Assembly (NCBI GenBank): GCA_003645845.1
Contig: QNCV01000010.1
Coordinates: 1 to 21,132, forward strand
Length of the DNA stretch: 21,132 bases
Reading direction: 5' to 3'
Origin: Fidelibacterota bacterium
GTDB taxonomy: Bacteria; Fidelibacterota; UBA2242
Of this stretch, positions 1 through 8,488 are shown piece after piece. Under the pieces are notes generated by a model. It saw only the letters and a program-made list of their open reading frames with translations. It did not search any database and was not told the DNA's origin. The translations under genes and the position numbers were made by a program. Numbering within the stretch: the stretch's first letter is position 1; each line of letters begins with the position of its first letter.

Positions 1-1
1 G

Positions 2-295
2 AACGGGATTGTTGAGAAAGCAGATCTTGAGGAGAAAGTCCGTATCCGGCGGATCAGGGATATTATCATGCAACGTCGCTTCCCGAAATTGTCCGCGCAC
101 AGGGAACAGGTGGAAAAGGTTCTGAAACAGATACCCCTGCCGGAGAATGCCAAACTAAATTTTGATGAGACTTTTGAGAAAAAAGAGATACAGATCAACT
201 GGCGCCTGCATACTCCCGCGGATATCGAACGGATGCACGCATTTTTTAATGATGAGACTGTCCGCCGGTTGAAAATTCTTCTGAATACATTGTAA
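2..295 (+). CDS. C-terminal fragment of an unidentified protein (5' end outside window)
   Basis: The frame is open from base 2 to the TAA at 293-295, so the ATG at 68 is probably internal and this is the last 97 residues of a longer protein. The tail is basic and helical (RIRRIRDIIMQRRFPKLS) and ends in a charged alpha/beta-looking segment. I do not recognise it securely. The RRxPxLS...LPL segment reminds me of C-terminal tails of some ParB/HTH-like proteins, but that is recollection and not evidence. The stop codon directly abuts the ATG of the radical-SAM gene at 296 with no spacer, so the two are very likely co-transcribed and translationally coupled. Confidence 0.55.
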   Translation, partial: NGIVEKADLEEKVRIRRIRDIIMQRRFPKLSAHREQVEKVLKQIPLPENAKLNFDETFEKKEIQINWRLHTPADIERMHAFFNDETVRRLKILLNTL

Positions 296-1441
296 ATGAA
301 CCATAATAGTCGTTTTAAAAGGGTGTACATTACAGAGCCGGCCTTGGATGATCCGGTCACGGAGAGCATCCTGTCCAAATTTCCCCGTCGGATTCAGAAA
401 ATAATTCCCGATAATGCCAGTATCGATGAAGACCTTGATCCAAAAAGGATTCTGTTGCTGACCCGGTCACGGGGAGAGGTGGTCAAGGGTTGTCCCGGCA
501 CCGGTGAGCAGTACCTCTGTTGTAATTATCAGGTGATTAATCAGACCCAGGGCTGCCCGATGAATTGCACGTATTGTATTTTGCAGTTTTATCTCAACCA
601 GCCGGCAACGATTGTATACACCAATTTCAATGATATTTTTACGGAGCTCAAAGAAAAGCTAAAACTTCAGCGGAAACGCTTTTTTCGAATTGGCACCGGC
701 GAGTTGGGTGATAGTCTGGCATTGGATGCTTCCCGGCGATTCGCCAGGCAGGCCATTGAAATCTTTGCCCACATACCCAACGCTCTGCTGGAACTGAAAT
801 CCAAAACTGCCGAGCTCGGTGATTTTCTTGATTTGAACCATAATGGACATACAGTTATGGCCTGGTCGCTGAATCCCCGGGAAATCATTCAGCAGGATGA
901 ATTGAAAACCGCCCAATTGAATCAACGCCTGGCGGCTGCCGGGAAAGCGGCCGAAGCCGGTTATAAGATTGCGTTTCATTTTGACCCGATTATGGATGTT
1001 CCCGATTGGGAATCTCTTTATGCCGAAGTTATCGACGAGATGTATCTGCATGTGGCCCCGGCGCAGATTGCCTGGATCAGTTTGGGAACATTGCGCTTCC
1101 CGCCGTCTATGAAAGATAAGATTATTGAGCGCTATCCACATACCGGAATTCCCTTTGCCGAGATGATTCGCGGAATGGATGGTAAACTTCGCTACGCCCG
1201 TCCCCTGCGTAGCCCGATGTATCAGTATATCTATCAAAAACTTACTTCTGTTCCGCAACCACCCTTCATTTATTTTTGCATGGAAAGTCCTCTGATCTGG
1301 CAGGAGATTATCGGTCGGGCGCCGGAAAGCAATGCTCACCTGGACTTCATGTTCGCCGAAAGCCTTTTTCATCGCTTCCCGGGTTTGTTGTTGGAAAAAC
1401 CCGAACCTATTCATTATGATAATGGCAAACCGCTGGGATAG
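296..1441 (+). CDS. Spore photoproduct lyase-family radical SAM protein
   Basis: A 381-residue protein with the radical-SAM cluster motif C-x3-C-x2-C at Cys87, Cys91 and Cys94 (GCPMNCTYC), preceded by a segment like the GCMGHCHYCYL region of Bacillus SplB. Overall length and layout match the SPL family (about 340-380 residues), which repairs the thymine dimer known as spore photoproduct. The hydrogen-donor cysteine of Bacillus SplB (Cys141, context EASCTSD) has no counterpart: the aligned segment here reads RIGTGELGDSLALD, with Glu136 at about that place. The tyrosine between the second and third cluster cysteines is kept (Tyr93), but the one just after the third is isoleucine. It is therefore a family member whose substrate may not be spore photoproduct. 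The ATG follows the upstream stop directly; no strong Shine-Dalgarno is visible. Confidence 0.85.
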   Translation: MNHNSRFKRVYITEPALDDPVTESILSKFPRRIQKIIPDNASIDEDLDPKRILLLTRSRGEVVKGCPGTGEQYLCCNYQVINQTQGCPMNCTYCILQFYLNQPATIVYTNFNDIFTELKEKLKLQRKRFFRIGTGELGDSLALDASRRFARQAIEIFAHIPNALLELKSKTAELGDFLDLNHNGHTVMAWSLNPREIIQQDELKTAQLNQRLAAAGKAAEAGYKIAFHFDPIMDVPDWESLYAEVIDEMYLHVAPAQIAWISLGTLRFPPSMKDKIIERYPHTGIPFAEMIRGMDGKLRYARPLRSPMYQYIYQKLTSVPQPPFIYFCMESPLIWQEIIGRAPESNAHLDFMFAESLFHRFPGLLLEKPEPIHYDNGKPLG

Positions 1442-1451
1442 GTTTTCCGGA

Positions 1452-2024
1452 TTACTGAATAAATTTCTTCCGCAATTCCTTGCTGCTCAGTATCTCTTTC
1501 AACCAGAATAGGCCGATCAGAGTCTTTGCGTCGGTGATATCGCCGGATAAAACCATTTCAATGGCGCGGGCAGCTTCGATTTCAATCACCTCAATCGTTT
1601 CATCATCGTCGGCGGATAATTGGTCGTGTTCCAGGTTACCGGCCCAGAAAAGATGCAGGAGCTCATCGCTGTAACCGACACAGGTGTGGATACGACAGAT
1701 GCGTTTTAATATATTGGCGCGGTAGCCGATCTCTTCAGCCATCTCGCGCTGAATGGTGGTTTCCGGAGATTCATTAGGGTCAATCTTGCCGGCGGGGAGC
1801 TCCAACATGACGGTGCCAACCGGATAGCGAAATTGTCTGACCATAATGATTTTATCATTGCCCATCCAGGGAATCACTACGGCCGCCCCGGGATGTTTAA
1901 TGTATTCTCTGCTGGATTGATTCTGCGATGGCAGACGGACGACGTCTCTATAGACATTCAAGAGACGTCCCTTGTAAACCTGTTTTGAATTTACGGTGTG
2001 TTCAGTGAATTTGTTCGTATTCAT
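1452..2024 (-). CDS. Nudix hydrolase, ADP-ribose pyrophosphatase type
   Basis: A 190-residue protein with a complete Nudix box GX5EX7REUXEEXGU: Gly79, Glu85, Arg93, Glu94, Glu97, Glu98, Gly100. These glutamates bind the metal that activates water for cleavage of nucleoside diphosphate-X substrates. The N-terminal strand pattern (KGRLLNVYRDVVRLPSG-like, then KHPGAAVVIPW and RQFRYPVG) and the ELPAGKID lead-in to the box are typical of the NudF/ADP-ribose pyrophosphatase branch, so cytoplasmic hydrolysis of ADP-ribose to AMP and ribose 5-phosphate is the likely activity. The gene is convergent with the SPL-like gene (10-base gap, no clear hairpin between). The start is the ATG complementary to 2022-2024. 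On its strand a TATAAT-like hexamer sits at 2069-2074, but no convincing -35 box accompanies it. Confidence 0.88.
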   Translation of the reverse strand: MNTNKFTEHTVNSKQVYKGRLLNVYRDVVRLPSQNQSSREYIKHPGAAVVIPWMGNDKIIMVRQFRYPVGTVMLELPAGKIDPNESPETTIQREMAEEIGYRANILKRICRIHTCVGYSDELLHLFWAGNLEHDQLSADDDETIEVIEIEAARAIEMVLSGDITDAKTLIGLFWLKEILSSKELRKKFIQ

Positions 2025-2227
2025 TTAAAATCCGATCATTAATTAGTTTTGTTAAATTCAACGTTAAGATTATATCTCTTGCAGAATTCGGTTCCTTAAA
2101 ATTTTGTCAAAGAATTCGTTTTCAATTTGTGGTAAGTCGCTTTTGCAAATATACAAATAAATGCTCAAAGCGCTAAAGATATTTCATTTTTGGAAGTTAT
2201 CCGTGGAAAATGAATATCCGTAGCAGC

Positions 2228-2256
2228 TTGCATATATAGTCTCGTTCGATTATACT
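2228..2256 (+). promoter_or_regulatory. Candidate sigma70-type promoter of the kamA-like gene
   Basis: TTGCAT (2228-2233), a 17-base spacer and TATACT (2251-2256). The -10 matches five of six consensus bases; the -35 matches only the leading TTG. It lies 26 bases upstream of the ATG at 2283. The perfect AAAGGAGG at 2272-2279 follows, unusually close to the ATG (3 bases). Confidence 0.45.
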
Positions 2257-2282
2257 ATGGGCGGTTAAAATAAAGGAGGCGT

Positions 2283-4169
2283 ATGTCAGAAAACTACCGA
2301 CATATTGAAAACAACGAAGTGATTCACAATCTCTATTATGTTAGCGATAAAAGCCACGCGCAGAGACTTCAACATCATGTCAAAATGAACTCATATAAAG
2401 ATCTCTGGATTGAAAATCCGAATATTTTTTCCGTTCTGAGTACAGCTGAGAATATCGATGAAGCCCGCAAAAAACTCTACTGGTACCTGAACAGCCGTGA
2501 GAAACAGGTGCTGAATGATATGGATTCACTGCCTTTCCTGCAGCGCACGCTGATTCTCGAAGCAATTACGGTATTAAAAAATATTATTGCCAAATCGAGC
2601 GAAAAAGAGAGCGGTGTCAGTAATCTCGGTATTTTGTATGAGATGGCCCACGATCGGCCTGTAGAGGTATCCAGAGGATTTATTCTGGAGTTTACACATC
2701 TTTTTAAGGCTGTCAGCGGCAACGCAGAGGTGTACCGGCGCTCGGGCGATTTGGATGAGGGACCCGATTTTTCCTTTAAGAAGGGTCGCGAAGCGGCTTT
2801 TCGCCGTTCCGAAACGCTGGACAGGATAACCAGTTCGATGGAACAGTTTATCAGGCGTTACCCCTCCGGTTTGGATGCAGATGTTATTCGCGACCGCCAG
2901 CGTAACAGGCACCGGATTCTGGAATATTTTCGGGCCGGTGAATCAGACTGGGAAGATTATCACTGGCAACTCAAACATATTGTTCGTAATGCCGATATAC
3001 TGAAAGAACTTATCGATCTGACGGACGAAGAAGAGACCTCGATTCGGCTTGCGAATAAACATCGGATTCCCTTTGGAATTACGCCTTATTATGTTTCTCT
3101 GATGGATAAAGATTCATCCCGAAAACGGGATCATGCGGTACGGGCTCAGGTAATTCCGCCTTTATATTATTCTCAGACCGTTGCTAAGAACCGGGCAGTC
3201 CGCTCGGAATTATTTGATTTTATGGGTGAGCATGATACTTCACCGATTCAGTTGGTTACCCGCCGTTATCCGCAGATTGCCATCATGAAACCCTATAATA
3301 CTTGTGCTCAGATTTGCGTCTATTGTCAGCGCAACTGGGAAATCAATCAGGTTCTTGATCCCCACGCCTATATGCGCAGGGAAGCCATTGACGCCGCATT
3401 GCAATGGTTCGAGGATCATCCGGCAATCCAGGAAGTCCTGATTACCGGGGGTGACCCGCTGGTAATGAGCGATAAAAAGATTGACTATCTGCTGCAGAGT
3501 TTTGCCGCAATTAAGCATATTCAGCGGATACGCATCGGGACTCGTCTGTTTGTGGTCATGCCGCAGCGCTTTACCGCCAATCTGGTAGCGATTCTGGATC
3601 GTTATCATGAGTTTGGAAAGCGTGAAGTCGCCCTGGCTACCCATTTTGAACATGTCTGGGAAATTACTCCCGAAGCGGTAGCAGCCATAAAGAAGGTCCG
3701 TGAAAAAGGGATCGGGATATATAATCAGGCCGTATTCACCCTTGAAAACAGCCGGCGTTTCGAACTGGTAGCGCTACGCCGACAGTTACGTCTGGCTGGT
3801 GTAGATCCCTATTATACCTTCAATGCCAAAGGCAAGGATGAAACCCGGGATTACCGGGTGCCGATTGCCCGCCTGCTGCAGGAACGTAAAGAAGAAGCGC
3901 GTTTAATGCCCGGTCTGGATCGCACCGATGAACCGGTATTTAACGTTCCCAGACTTGGCAAAAACCATCTGCGAGCCGGACAGGACCATCAAATTCTGGC
4001 CATTCTCCCTGACGGTCGCCGGGTGTATCGTTTTTTACCCTGGGAGAAAAATATCAAAATGACTCCATGTTATACCCATAAAGATGTCTCCATCTATAAT
4101 TATCTGAAGATGCTGGAGAAAAGGGGCGAGAACAGCGGCGACTACCAGAGTATCTGGTATTACTATTAG
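2283..4169 (+). CDS. KamA-family radical SAM aminomutase (lysine 2,3-aminomutase-like), long form
   Basis: A 628-residue protein. Residues from about Trp223 (WEDYHWQLKHIVRNADIL...ITPYYVSLMD) to the end align by eye with lysine 2,3-aminomutase, which uses a 4Fe-4S cluster, S-adenosylmethionine and PLP to shift an amino group from C2 to C3. The cluster cysteines are Cys341, Cys345 and Cys348 (CAQICVYC). The TGGDPL segment follows. Lys560 in NVPRLGK occupies the place of the PLP lysine of the PGGGGK motif. The two aspartates that hold the substrate side-chain amine in clostridial lysine aminomutase (Asp293, Asp330) appear to be Asn514 and Asn554, so lysine is doubtful as substrate. About 215 extra residues precede the core (usual enzyme about 415 residues), mainly helical by appearance. 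It is monocistronic, with its own promoter and an AAAGGAGG site only 3 bases from the ATG; no alternative start nearby has a better site. Confidence 0.85.
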   Translation: MSENYRHIENNEVIHNLYYVSDKSHAQRLQHHVKMNSYKDLWIENPNIFSVLSTAENIDEARKKLYWYLNSREKQVLNDMDSLPFLQRTLILEAITVLKNIIAKSSEKESGVSNLGILYEMAHDRPVEVSRGFILEFTHLFKAVSGNAEVYRRSGDLDEGPDFSFKKGREAAFRRSETLDRITSSMEQFIRRYPSGLDADVIRDRQRNRHRILEYFRAGESDWEDYHWQLKHIVRNADILKELIDLTDEEETSIRLANKHRIPFGITPYYVSLMDKDSSRKRDHAVRAQVIPPLYYSQTVAKNRAVRSELFDFMGEHDTSPIQLVTRRYPQIAIMKPYNTCAQICVYCQRNWEINQVLDPHAYMRREAIDAALQWFEDHPAIQEVLITGGDPLVMSDKKIDYLLQSFAAIKHIQRIRIGTRLFVVMPQRFTANLVAILDRYHEFGKREVALATHFEHVWEITPEAVAAIKKVREKGIGIYNQAVFTLENSRRFELVALRRQLRLAGVDPYYTFNAKGKDETRDYRVPIARLLQERKEEARLMPGLDRTDEPVFNVPRLGKNHLRAGQDHQILAILPDGRRVYRFLPWEKNIKMTPCYTHKDVSIYNYLKMLEKRGENSGDYQSIWYYY

Positions 4170-4194
4170 CAACTGACGGGACCCGGGATTGACC

Positions 4195-4223
4195 TTGACA
4201 ATTCTGACTATTGGGCGTAAATT
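4195..4223 (+). promoter_or_regulatory. Candidate promoter of the V-type ATPase operon
   Basis: A perfect TTGACA (4195-4200), a 17-base spacer and TAAATT (4218-4223, four of six). A second possibility a few bases on is TTGACG (4223-4228) with TATAAT (4244-4249) at a 15-base spacing. Either would give a leader of roughly 120-150 bases before atpE. I cannot choose between them from sequence alone. Confidence 0.4.
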
Positions 4224-4372
4224 TGACGGCTCTTTAAATGTAATATAATAAGATACCCAATCCTGATAATATTAATGGATATTTTGCTTTGAATAGCATT
4301 GACAATTACTTTTGCAGGATGATTAACAGGAATTGCCCGGTGCTGAACAACCTTTGATAGAGGAGAGTTTGC

Positions 4373-4969
4373 ATGGAGTCAAAACTCGAACATTTAATTG
4401 AAAAGATAAAATCTGACGGAATTGAGGAGGCGAATAAATCCGCAGCCGAGATCATCGCTACCGCCAAGAAGGAAGCCGATGACATTATCAAAAAGGCCAA
4501 AACCGATGCACAAGGGATTATTGATAACGCCAATCGGGAAGCGGCTAAACTGAAAGCCAACGCCGAATCCGCTTTGCGGCAGGCGTCTCGTGATACGGTT
4601 CTGTTGACCAAAGAAAAGCTTTTAAAACTTTTCGAGGCCGCTTTCCGGAAAGAACTGGGTGATACCATGTCACCGGATTTTGTCAAAGATCTAATCCTGA
4701 AAATCGTGGAAAACTGGGGCAAAGAAAACCAGCTGGAGGTGCTGGTTTCCGATAAGGATATGGAAAAGTTGCAAAAACTCCTCTTCACAAAGGCCAGGCA
4801 GGATTTGAAGGAAATGGTCACAATCAAAGTGGATAAGGGTATTTCCAAGGGCTTCCGCATCGGGTTGAAAGATAACAATTTATACTACGATTTTACCGAT
4901 GAAAGCATTGCGGAATTTCTGGGAGAATTTCTGAATCCCCGTATTCGGGAAATATTAGATAAGGCTTGA
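4373..4969 (+). CDS. atpE: V/A-type ATPase subunit E (peripheral stalk)
   Basis: A 198-residue protein with the usual subunit E layout: an N-terminal alanine/lysine-rich coiled coil to about residue 95 (runs such as AAEIIATAKKEADDIIKKAK) and a C-terminal globular part that would dock on the catalytic head. Subunit E joins the membrane sector to the A/B head and resists rotation. It is the first gene of the ATPase operon. The start at 4373 is supported by AGAGGAGAG seven bases upstream. The TGA stop overlaps the ATG of the next gene by one base (TGATG at 4967-4971), consistent with translational coupling. Its usual stalk partner, subunit G/H, is not encoded in the operon. Confidence 0.9.
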   Translation: MESKLEHLIEKIKSDGIEEANKSAAEIIATAKKEADDIIKKAKTDAQGIIDNANREAAKLKANAESALRQASRDTVLLTKEKLLKLFEAAFRKELGDTMSPDFVKDLILKIVENWGKENQLEVLVSDKDMEKLQKLLFTKARQDLKEMVTIKVDKGISKGFRIGLKDNNLYYDFTDESIAEFLGEFLNPRIREILDKA

Positions 4970-5475
4970 TGGATAAATACATATATTTTGCCGCCCAATT
5001 ACCTCTGTTGGTTTTCGATAAAGAACCGGCTTTGACAATAAACGATTTCCTGGAGGAAGGGCGGAAATGGCTGAGCGATGCGGATTATGCTCTGCTCAGC
5101 GCTGTCTCCATCAATTCAACCGAACCCACAGGAAACGATCCGGCGGCGCTGCGGGAATTTAAATTATATGAGAAGATGCTGCGCGACGAGCTGGTTCTTT
5201 ACCGGCAATCACTGAAAACCCGCCAGGAACACAAACCGCGTCTTTTTGCTCCGGCAACCCTGAAAGAGGGAAATCCGCTGGACGTGGAGAAGAAACTATT
5301 ACAATTACGCTGGTATTTGCTCTCGGAACTGGAGTTCGGACACTATTCGGATATTGAGTTTCTGGTGCTTTATTATCTGAAATTGCAAATTCTGCAACGA
5401 CTGCAACGATTTGACAGGGAAAAAGGCAAAGAAAAATTTTTAACCTATACAGAATTGGCTTATGAACAAGACTAA
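4969..5475 (+). CDS. DUF2764-type V-ATPase operon protein
   Basis: A 168-residue protein starting MDKYIYFAAQLPLLVFDKEPALTI, the typical opening of the DUF2764 family, which sits between the E and A genes in Bacteroidetes, Chlamydia and Borrelia V-ATPase operons. I take the ATG at 4969 as the start because it overlaps the atpE stop (TGATG); a TTG three bases earlier is less likely. The protein is mostly helical and charged, with no signal peptide or membrane segment, so it should be cytoplasmic. Its biochemical role is not established. Since these operons lack a recognisable subunit C gene, it may act as a rotor or stalk adaptor; that is inference. It overlaps atpA by 14 bases. Confidence 0.85.
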   Translation: MDKYIYFAAQLPLLVFDKEPALTINDFLEEGRKWLSDADYALLSAVSINSTEPTGNDPAALREFKLYEKMLRDELVLYRQSLKTRQEHKPRLFAPATLKEGNPLDVEKKLLQLRWYLLSELEFGHYSDIEFLVLYYLKLQILQRLQRFDREKGKEKFLTYTELAYEQD

Positions 5476-7204
5476 AGGTACGATTATTGGCGTTAACGGA
5501 AATATGATTTCCGTGAAATTTGAAGGTAATATCATTCAAAACGAAGTGGGATACGCGATTACTGGTGATGACCGTCTGAAATCCGAGGTTGTCAAGATCA
5601 ATGGCAACATTGCTTACATGCAGGTGTTTGAAATTACCAAGGGCTTGCGGGTCGGCGATGCAGTGGAATTTTCCGGCGAGATGCTTTCCGCCCAGCTGGG
5701 TCCCGGCATCCTGGGTATGGTTTATGACGGTCTGCAGAATCCCCTGAACGAATTGGCGGAAATGCACGGATTTTTTCTGAAACGCGGTGTTATCCTTGAT
5801 GCGCTGGATTTCAATAAAGAATGGGAATTTACGCCTGTGGCGAAAAAGGGCGATATCGTTCAAGCCGCCGGTGTTCTCGGACATGTGCCGGAAGGGATTT
5901 TTGAGCACAAGATTTTTGTGCCTTTCAATCTGCAGGGTGATTACAGGATCACATCCATTGTCGGTAAAGGTAAGTATAAAGTTACTGATACTATCGCTAC
6001 CATCGAAAATGACAGAGGCGAAAAGCAGGACCTGACGATGTATTTCGAATGGCCGGTGAAATTGCCGATTGAATTCTACCGGGAGAAGCTGGTTCCCAGA
6101 GAGCCGCTGGTAACCCAGACCCGTATCATCGATACATTTTTCCCGGTGGCTAAGGGCGGAACCTATTGTATTCCGGGACCTTTTGGAGCCGGGAAAACCG
6201 TTTTGCAGCAGGTGACCAGCCGGTTTGCGGAAGCCGACATCGTGATTATCGCCGCCTGCGGCGAGCGGGCAGGCGAGGTAGTGGAAACCCTGCGGGAATT
6301 TCCGGAAATTACCGATCCGCGCACGGGCAAACCTCTGATGGAACGGACGATTATCATCTGTAATACCAGTTCCATGCCGGTGGCGGCGCGGGAGGCGTCG
6401 GTTTATACGGCCGCAACACTGGGTGAATACTACCGGCAGATGGGAATGAACGTCCTGCTGCTGGCTGATTCCACCTCCCGTTGGGCCCAGGCAATGCGCG
6501 AGCTCTCCGGTCGACTGGAAGAGATACCCGGCGAAGAGGCCTTTCCGGCCTACCTGGAATCCCGGATAGCTCAATTTTACGAACGGGCGGGTTTGGTGGA
6601 ATTTGAAAACGGAAGCTATGGCAGTTTGACAATCGGCGGAACCGTCAGTCCGGCCGGTGGGAATTTTGAGGAGCCGGTGACCCAATCGACATTAAAGGTG
6701 GTGGGCGCTTTCCACGGATTATCCCGGGAGCGGTCGAACGCCCGGCGTTATCCGGCGATTCACCCGCTGGACAGCTGGTCCAAATATGAAAGTATCATCG
6801 ATAATAAACAGGTCGACTACGCCCGTGAGGTTTTACGCAAAGGAAACGATGTGCATCAGATGATGCTGGTGGTCGGTGAAGAGGGCACCTCGATTGAGGA
6901 TTTTGTAATCTATCTGAAATCGGAATTTCTGGACAATGTTTATCTCCAGCAAAACTCTTTCGATTCTGTCGACGGAGCGACATCTCCCGAACGGCAGAAA
7001 TATGTGTTTAGTTATGTTTACAATGTTCTGACCAACCGGTTTAATCTGAAAGAAAAAGATGAAGCCCGGAACTTTTTCAATAAACTGCGCCAGTTGTTTA
7101 TCGACTGGAATTACATCGACATGAAGGATGATGAGTTTAAAAAGCAGGAAGCCAAAATAACCCAATTGATTGAGGAATACTCAGACAATGCAGAAGGTGT
7201 ATAA
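5462..7204 (+). CDS. atpA: V/A-type ATPase catalytic subunit A
   Basis: A 580-residue protein, the normal length for subunit A. The Walker A loop GPFGAGKT is at residues 239-246 (Lys245, Thr246), followed by the conserved GERAGEV, the LLLADSTSRWA segment (Walker B region) and the YLESRIAQFYERAG segment. The long non-homologous region between the N-terminal barrel and the P-loop is present, which separates subunit A from F-type beta subunits. It binds and hydrolyses (or makes) ATP in a hexamer alternating with subunit B. No truncation or substitution of key residues is visible. It overlaps both neighbours (14 and 17 bases). Confidence 0.97.
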   Translation: MNKTKGTIIGVNGNMISVKFEGNIIQNEVGYAITGDDRLKSEVVKINGNIAYMQVFEITKGLRVGDAVEFSGEMLSAQLGPGILGMVYDGLQNPLNELAEMHGFFLKRGVILDALDFNKEWEFTPVAKKGDIVQAAGVLGHVPEGIFEHKIFVPFNLQGDYRITSIVGKGKYKVTDTIATIENDRGEKQDLTMYFEWPVKLPIEFYREKLVPREPLVTQTRIIDTFFPVAKGGTYCIPGPFGAGKTVLQQVTSRFAEADIVIIAACGERAGEVVETLREFPEITDPRTGKPLMERTIIICNTSSMPVAAREASVYTAATLGEYYRQMGMNVLLLADSTSRWAQAMRELSGRLEEIPGEEAFPAYLESRIAQFYERAGLVEFENGSYGSLTIGGTVSPAGGNFEEPVTQSTLKVVGAFHGLSRERSNARRYPAIHPLDSWSKYESIIDNKQVDYAREVLRKGNDVHQMMLVVGEEGTSIEDFVIYLKSEFLDNVYLQQNSFDSVDGATSPERQKYVFSYVYNVLTNRFNLKEKDEARNFFNKLRQLFIDWNYIDMKDDEFKKQEAKITQLIEEYSDNAEGV

Positions 7205-8486
7205 TAAAATATTAAGTGTGACCGGAAATGTCATTACGGTCCGAGCGGAAGGAATTGCCTACGAGGAACTGGCGGAGATCACCACATCCCGCGGCAAATC
7301 GCTGGCCCAGGTGATCAAACTGGACCGGGATATAGTATCGCTGCAGGTTTTTGCCGGCAGTCAGGGCATTTCCACAAATGATGAGGTCCGGTTTCTCGGC
7401 AATCCCATGCGGGTGACTTTCTCAGACGATATGATTGGCCGGATTTTTAACGGCAGCGGTCTGCCCCGGGATAAAGGCCCTTCATTGATGGAGAATCTGA
7501 TCGAGATTGCCGGTCCGTCGGTAAATCCGGCCAAACGTATTATTCCGCGGAATATGATCCGGACAAACATCCCGATGATCGATGTATTCAACTCCCTGGT
7601 GGTGTCTCAGAAACTGCCGATTTTTTCGGTGTCCGGAGAACCCTACAACGAGCTGCTGGCGCGGATCGCATTGCAGGCGGAAGTGGACATGATCATTCTG
7701 GGCGGAATCGGCCTGAAATACGATCAGTATATGTATTTCAAAAATACTCTGGAAGAGGGCGGCGCACTCAGTCATTCGATATTTTTTATTCATACCGCTT
7801 CGGACCCGATCGTGGAGGGTCTGATGGTGCCCGACCTTTGTCTCGCAGTGGCTGAAAAATTTGCCCTGAAAGGGAAAAATGTCCTCGTCTTGCTCACCGA
7901 CATGACCAATTTTGCCGATGCGCTGAAGGAAATCGCCATTACCATGGAACAGGTACCGTCGAACCGCGGTTATCCGGGAGACCTCTATTCCCAGCTGGCC
8001 GCCCGCTATGAAAAGGCTGTGGATTTCGATGATGCCGGTTCGGTTACAATATTGGCGGCAACCACGATGCCCGGTGATGATGTGACGCATCCGGTGCCGG
8101 ATAATACCGGCTATATTACCGAAGGGCAGTTCTACCTGCGCAACGGCCGGATTGAGCCATTCGGTTCACTGAGTCGACTGAAACAGCAGGTCAACGACAA
8201 AACCCGCGATGATCATCGCGCTATCATGGACGGATTAATCCAGCTGTACGCCCAGTATAACGAAACCGAAGAAAAGCGGGCGATGGGTTTCCGGATGAGT
8301 GAGTGGGATAAAAAATTGCTGAAATATGGAAAACTGTTCGAGGCGAATATGATGGATCTTTCGGTAAACATTTCACTGGAAGATGCCCTGGATAAAGGCT
8401 GGGAAATCCTGGCCGAGTGTTTCACGCCCGAAGAGACCCGCATGAAAACAGACCTGATCAAGAAATTCTGGCCTAAGGAAAAGTAG
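7188..8486 (+). CDS. atpB: V/A-type ATPase non-catalytic subunit B
   Basis: A 432-residue protein. I place the start at ATG 7188 (MQKVYNKILSVTGNVITVRAEG), inside the end of atpA, because it gives the normal subunit B N-terminus and has GAGG at 7172-7175 upstream. The TTG at 7170 would add six residues of no recognisable value. In place of a P-loop it has SVSGEPYNELLARIALQAE, the degenerate version typical of B subunits (SGxPxNEL), followed by the LTDMTNFADALKEI and RRGYPGDLYSQLA-like segments (here SNRGYPGDLYSQLAARYE). Subunit B forms the non-catalytic nucleotide sites of the A3B3 head. The gap to atpD is two bases. Confidence 0.96.
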   Translation: MQKVYNKILSVTGNVITVRAEGIAYEELAEITTSRGKSLAQVIKLDRDIVSLQVFAGSQGISTNDEVRFLGNPMRVTFSDDMIGRIFNGSGLPRDKGPSLMENLIEIAGPSVNPAKRIIPRNMIRTNIPMIDVFNSLVVSQKLPIFSVSGEPYNELLARIALQAEVDMIILGGIGLKYDQYMYFKNTLEEGGALSHSIFFIHTASDPIVEGLMVPDLCLAVAEKFALKGKNVLVLLTDMTNFADALKEIAITMEQVPSNRGYPGDLYSQLAARYEKAVDFDDAGSVTILAATTMPGDDVTHPVPDNTGYITEGQFYLRNGRIEPFGSLSRLKQQVNDKTRDDHRAIMDGLIQLYAQYNETEEKRAMGFRMSEWDKKLLKYGKLFEANMMDLSVNISLEDALDKGWEILAECFTPEETRMKTDLIKKFWPKEK

Positions 8487-8488
8487 CA

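Noticed and set aside
4966..4971. TTG start for the DUF2764 gene and TTG 7170 start for atpB
   Set aside because: The ATGs at 4969 and 7188 give the normal N-termini of the families and, for the first, the stop-start overlap.
5159..6685. A 508-codon open frame on the minus strand opposite the DUF2764 and atpA genes
   Set aside because: It is the complement of two certain genes, reads as low-quality His/Arg/Pro-rich sequence and has no ribosome site; a shadow frame.
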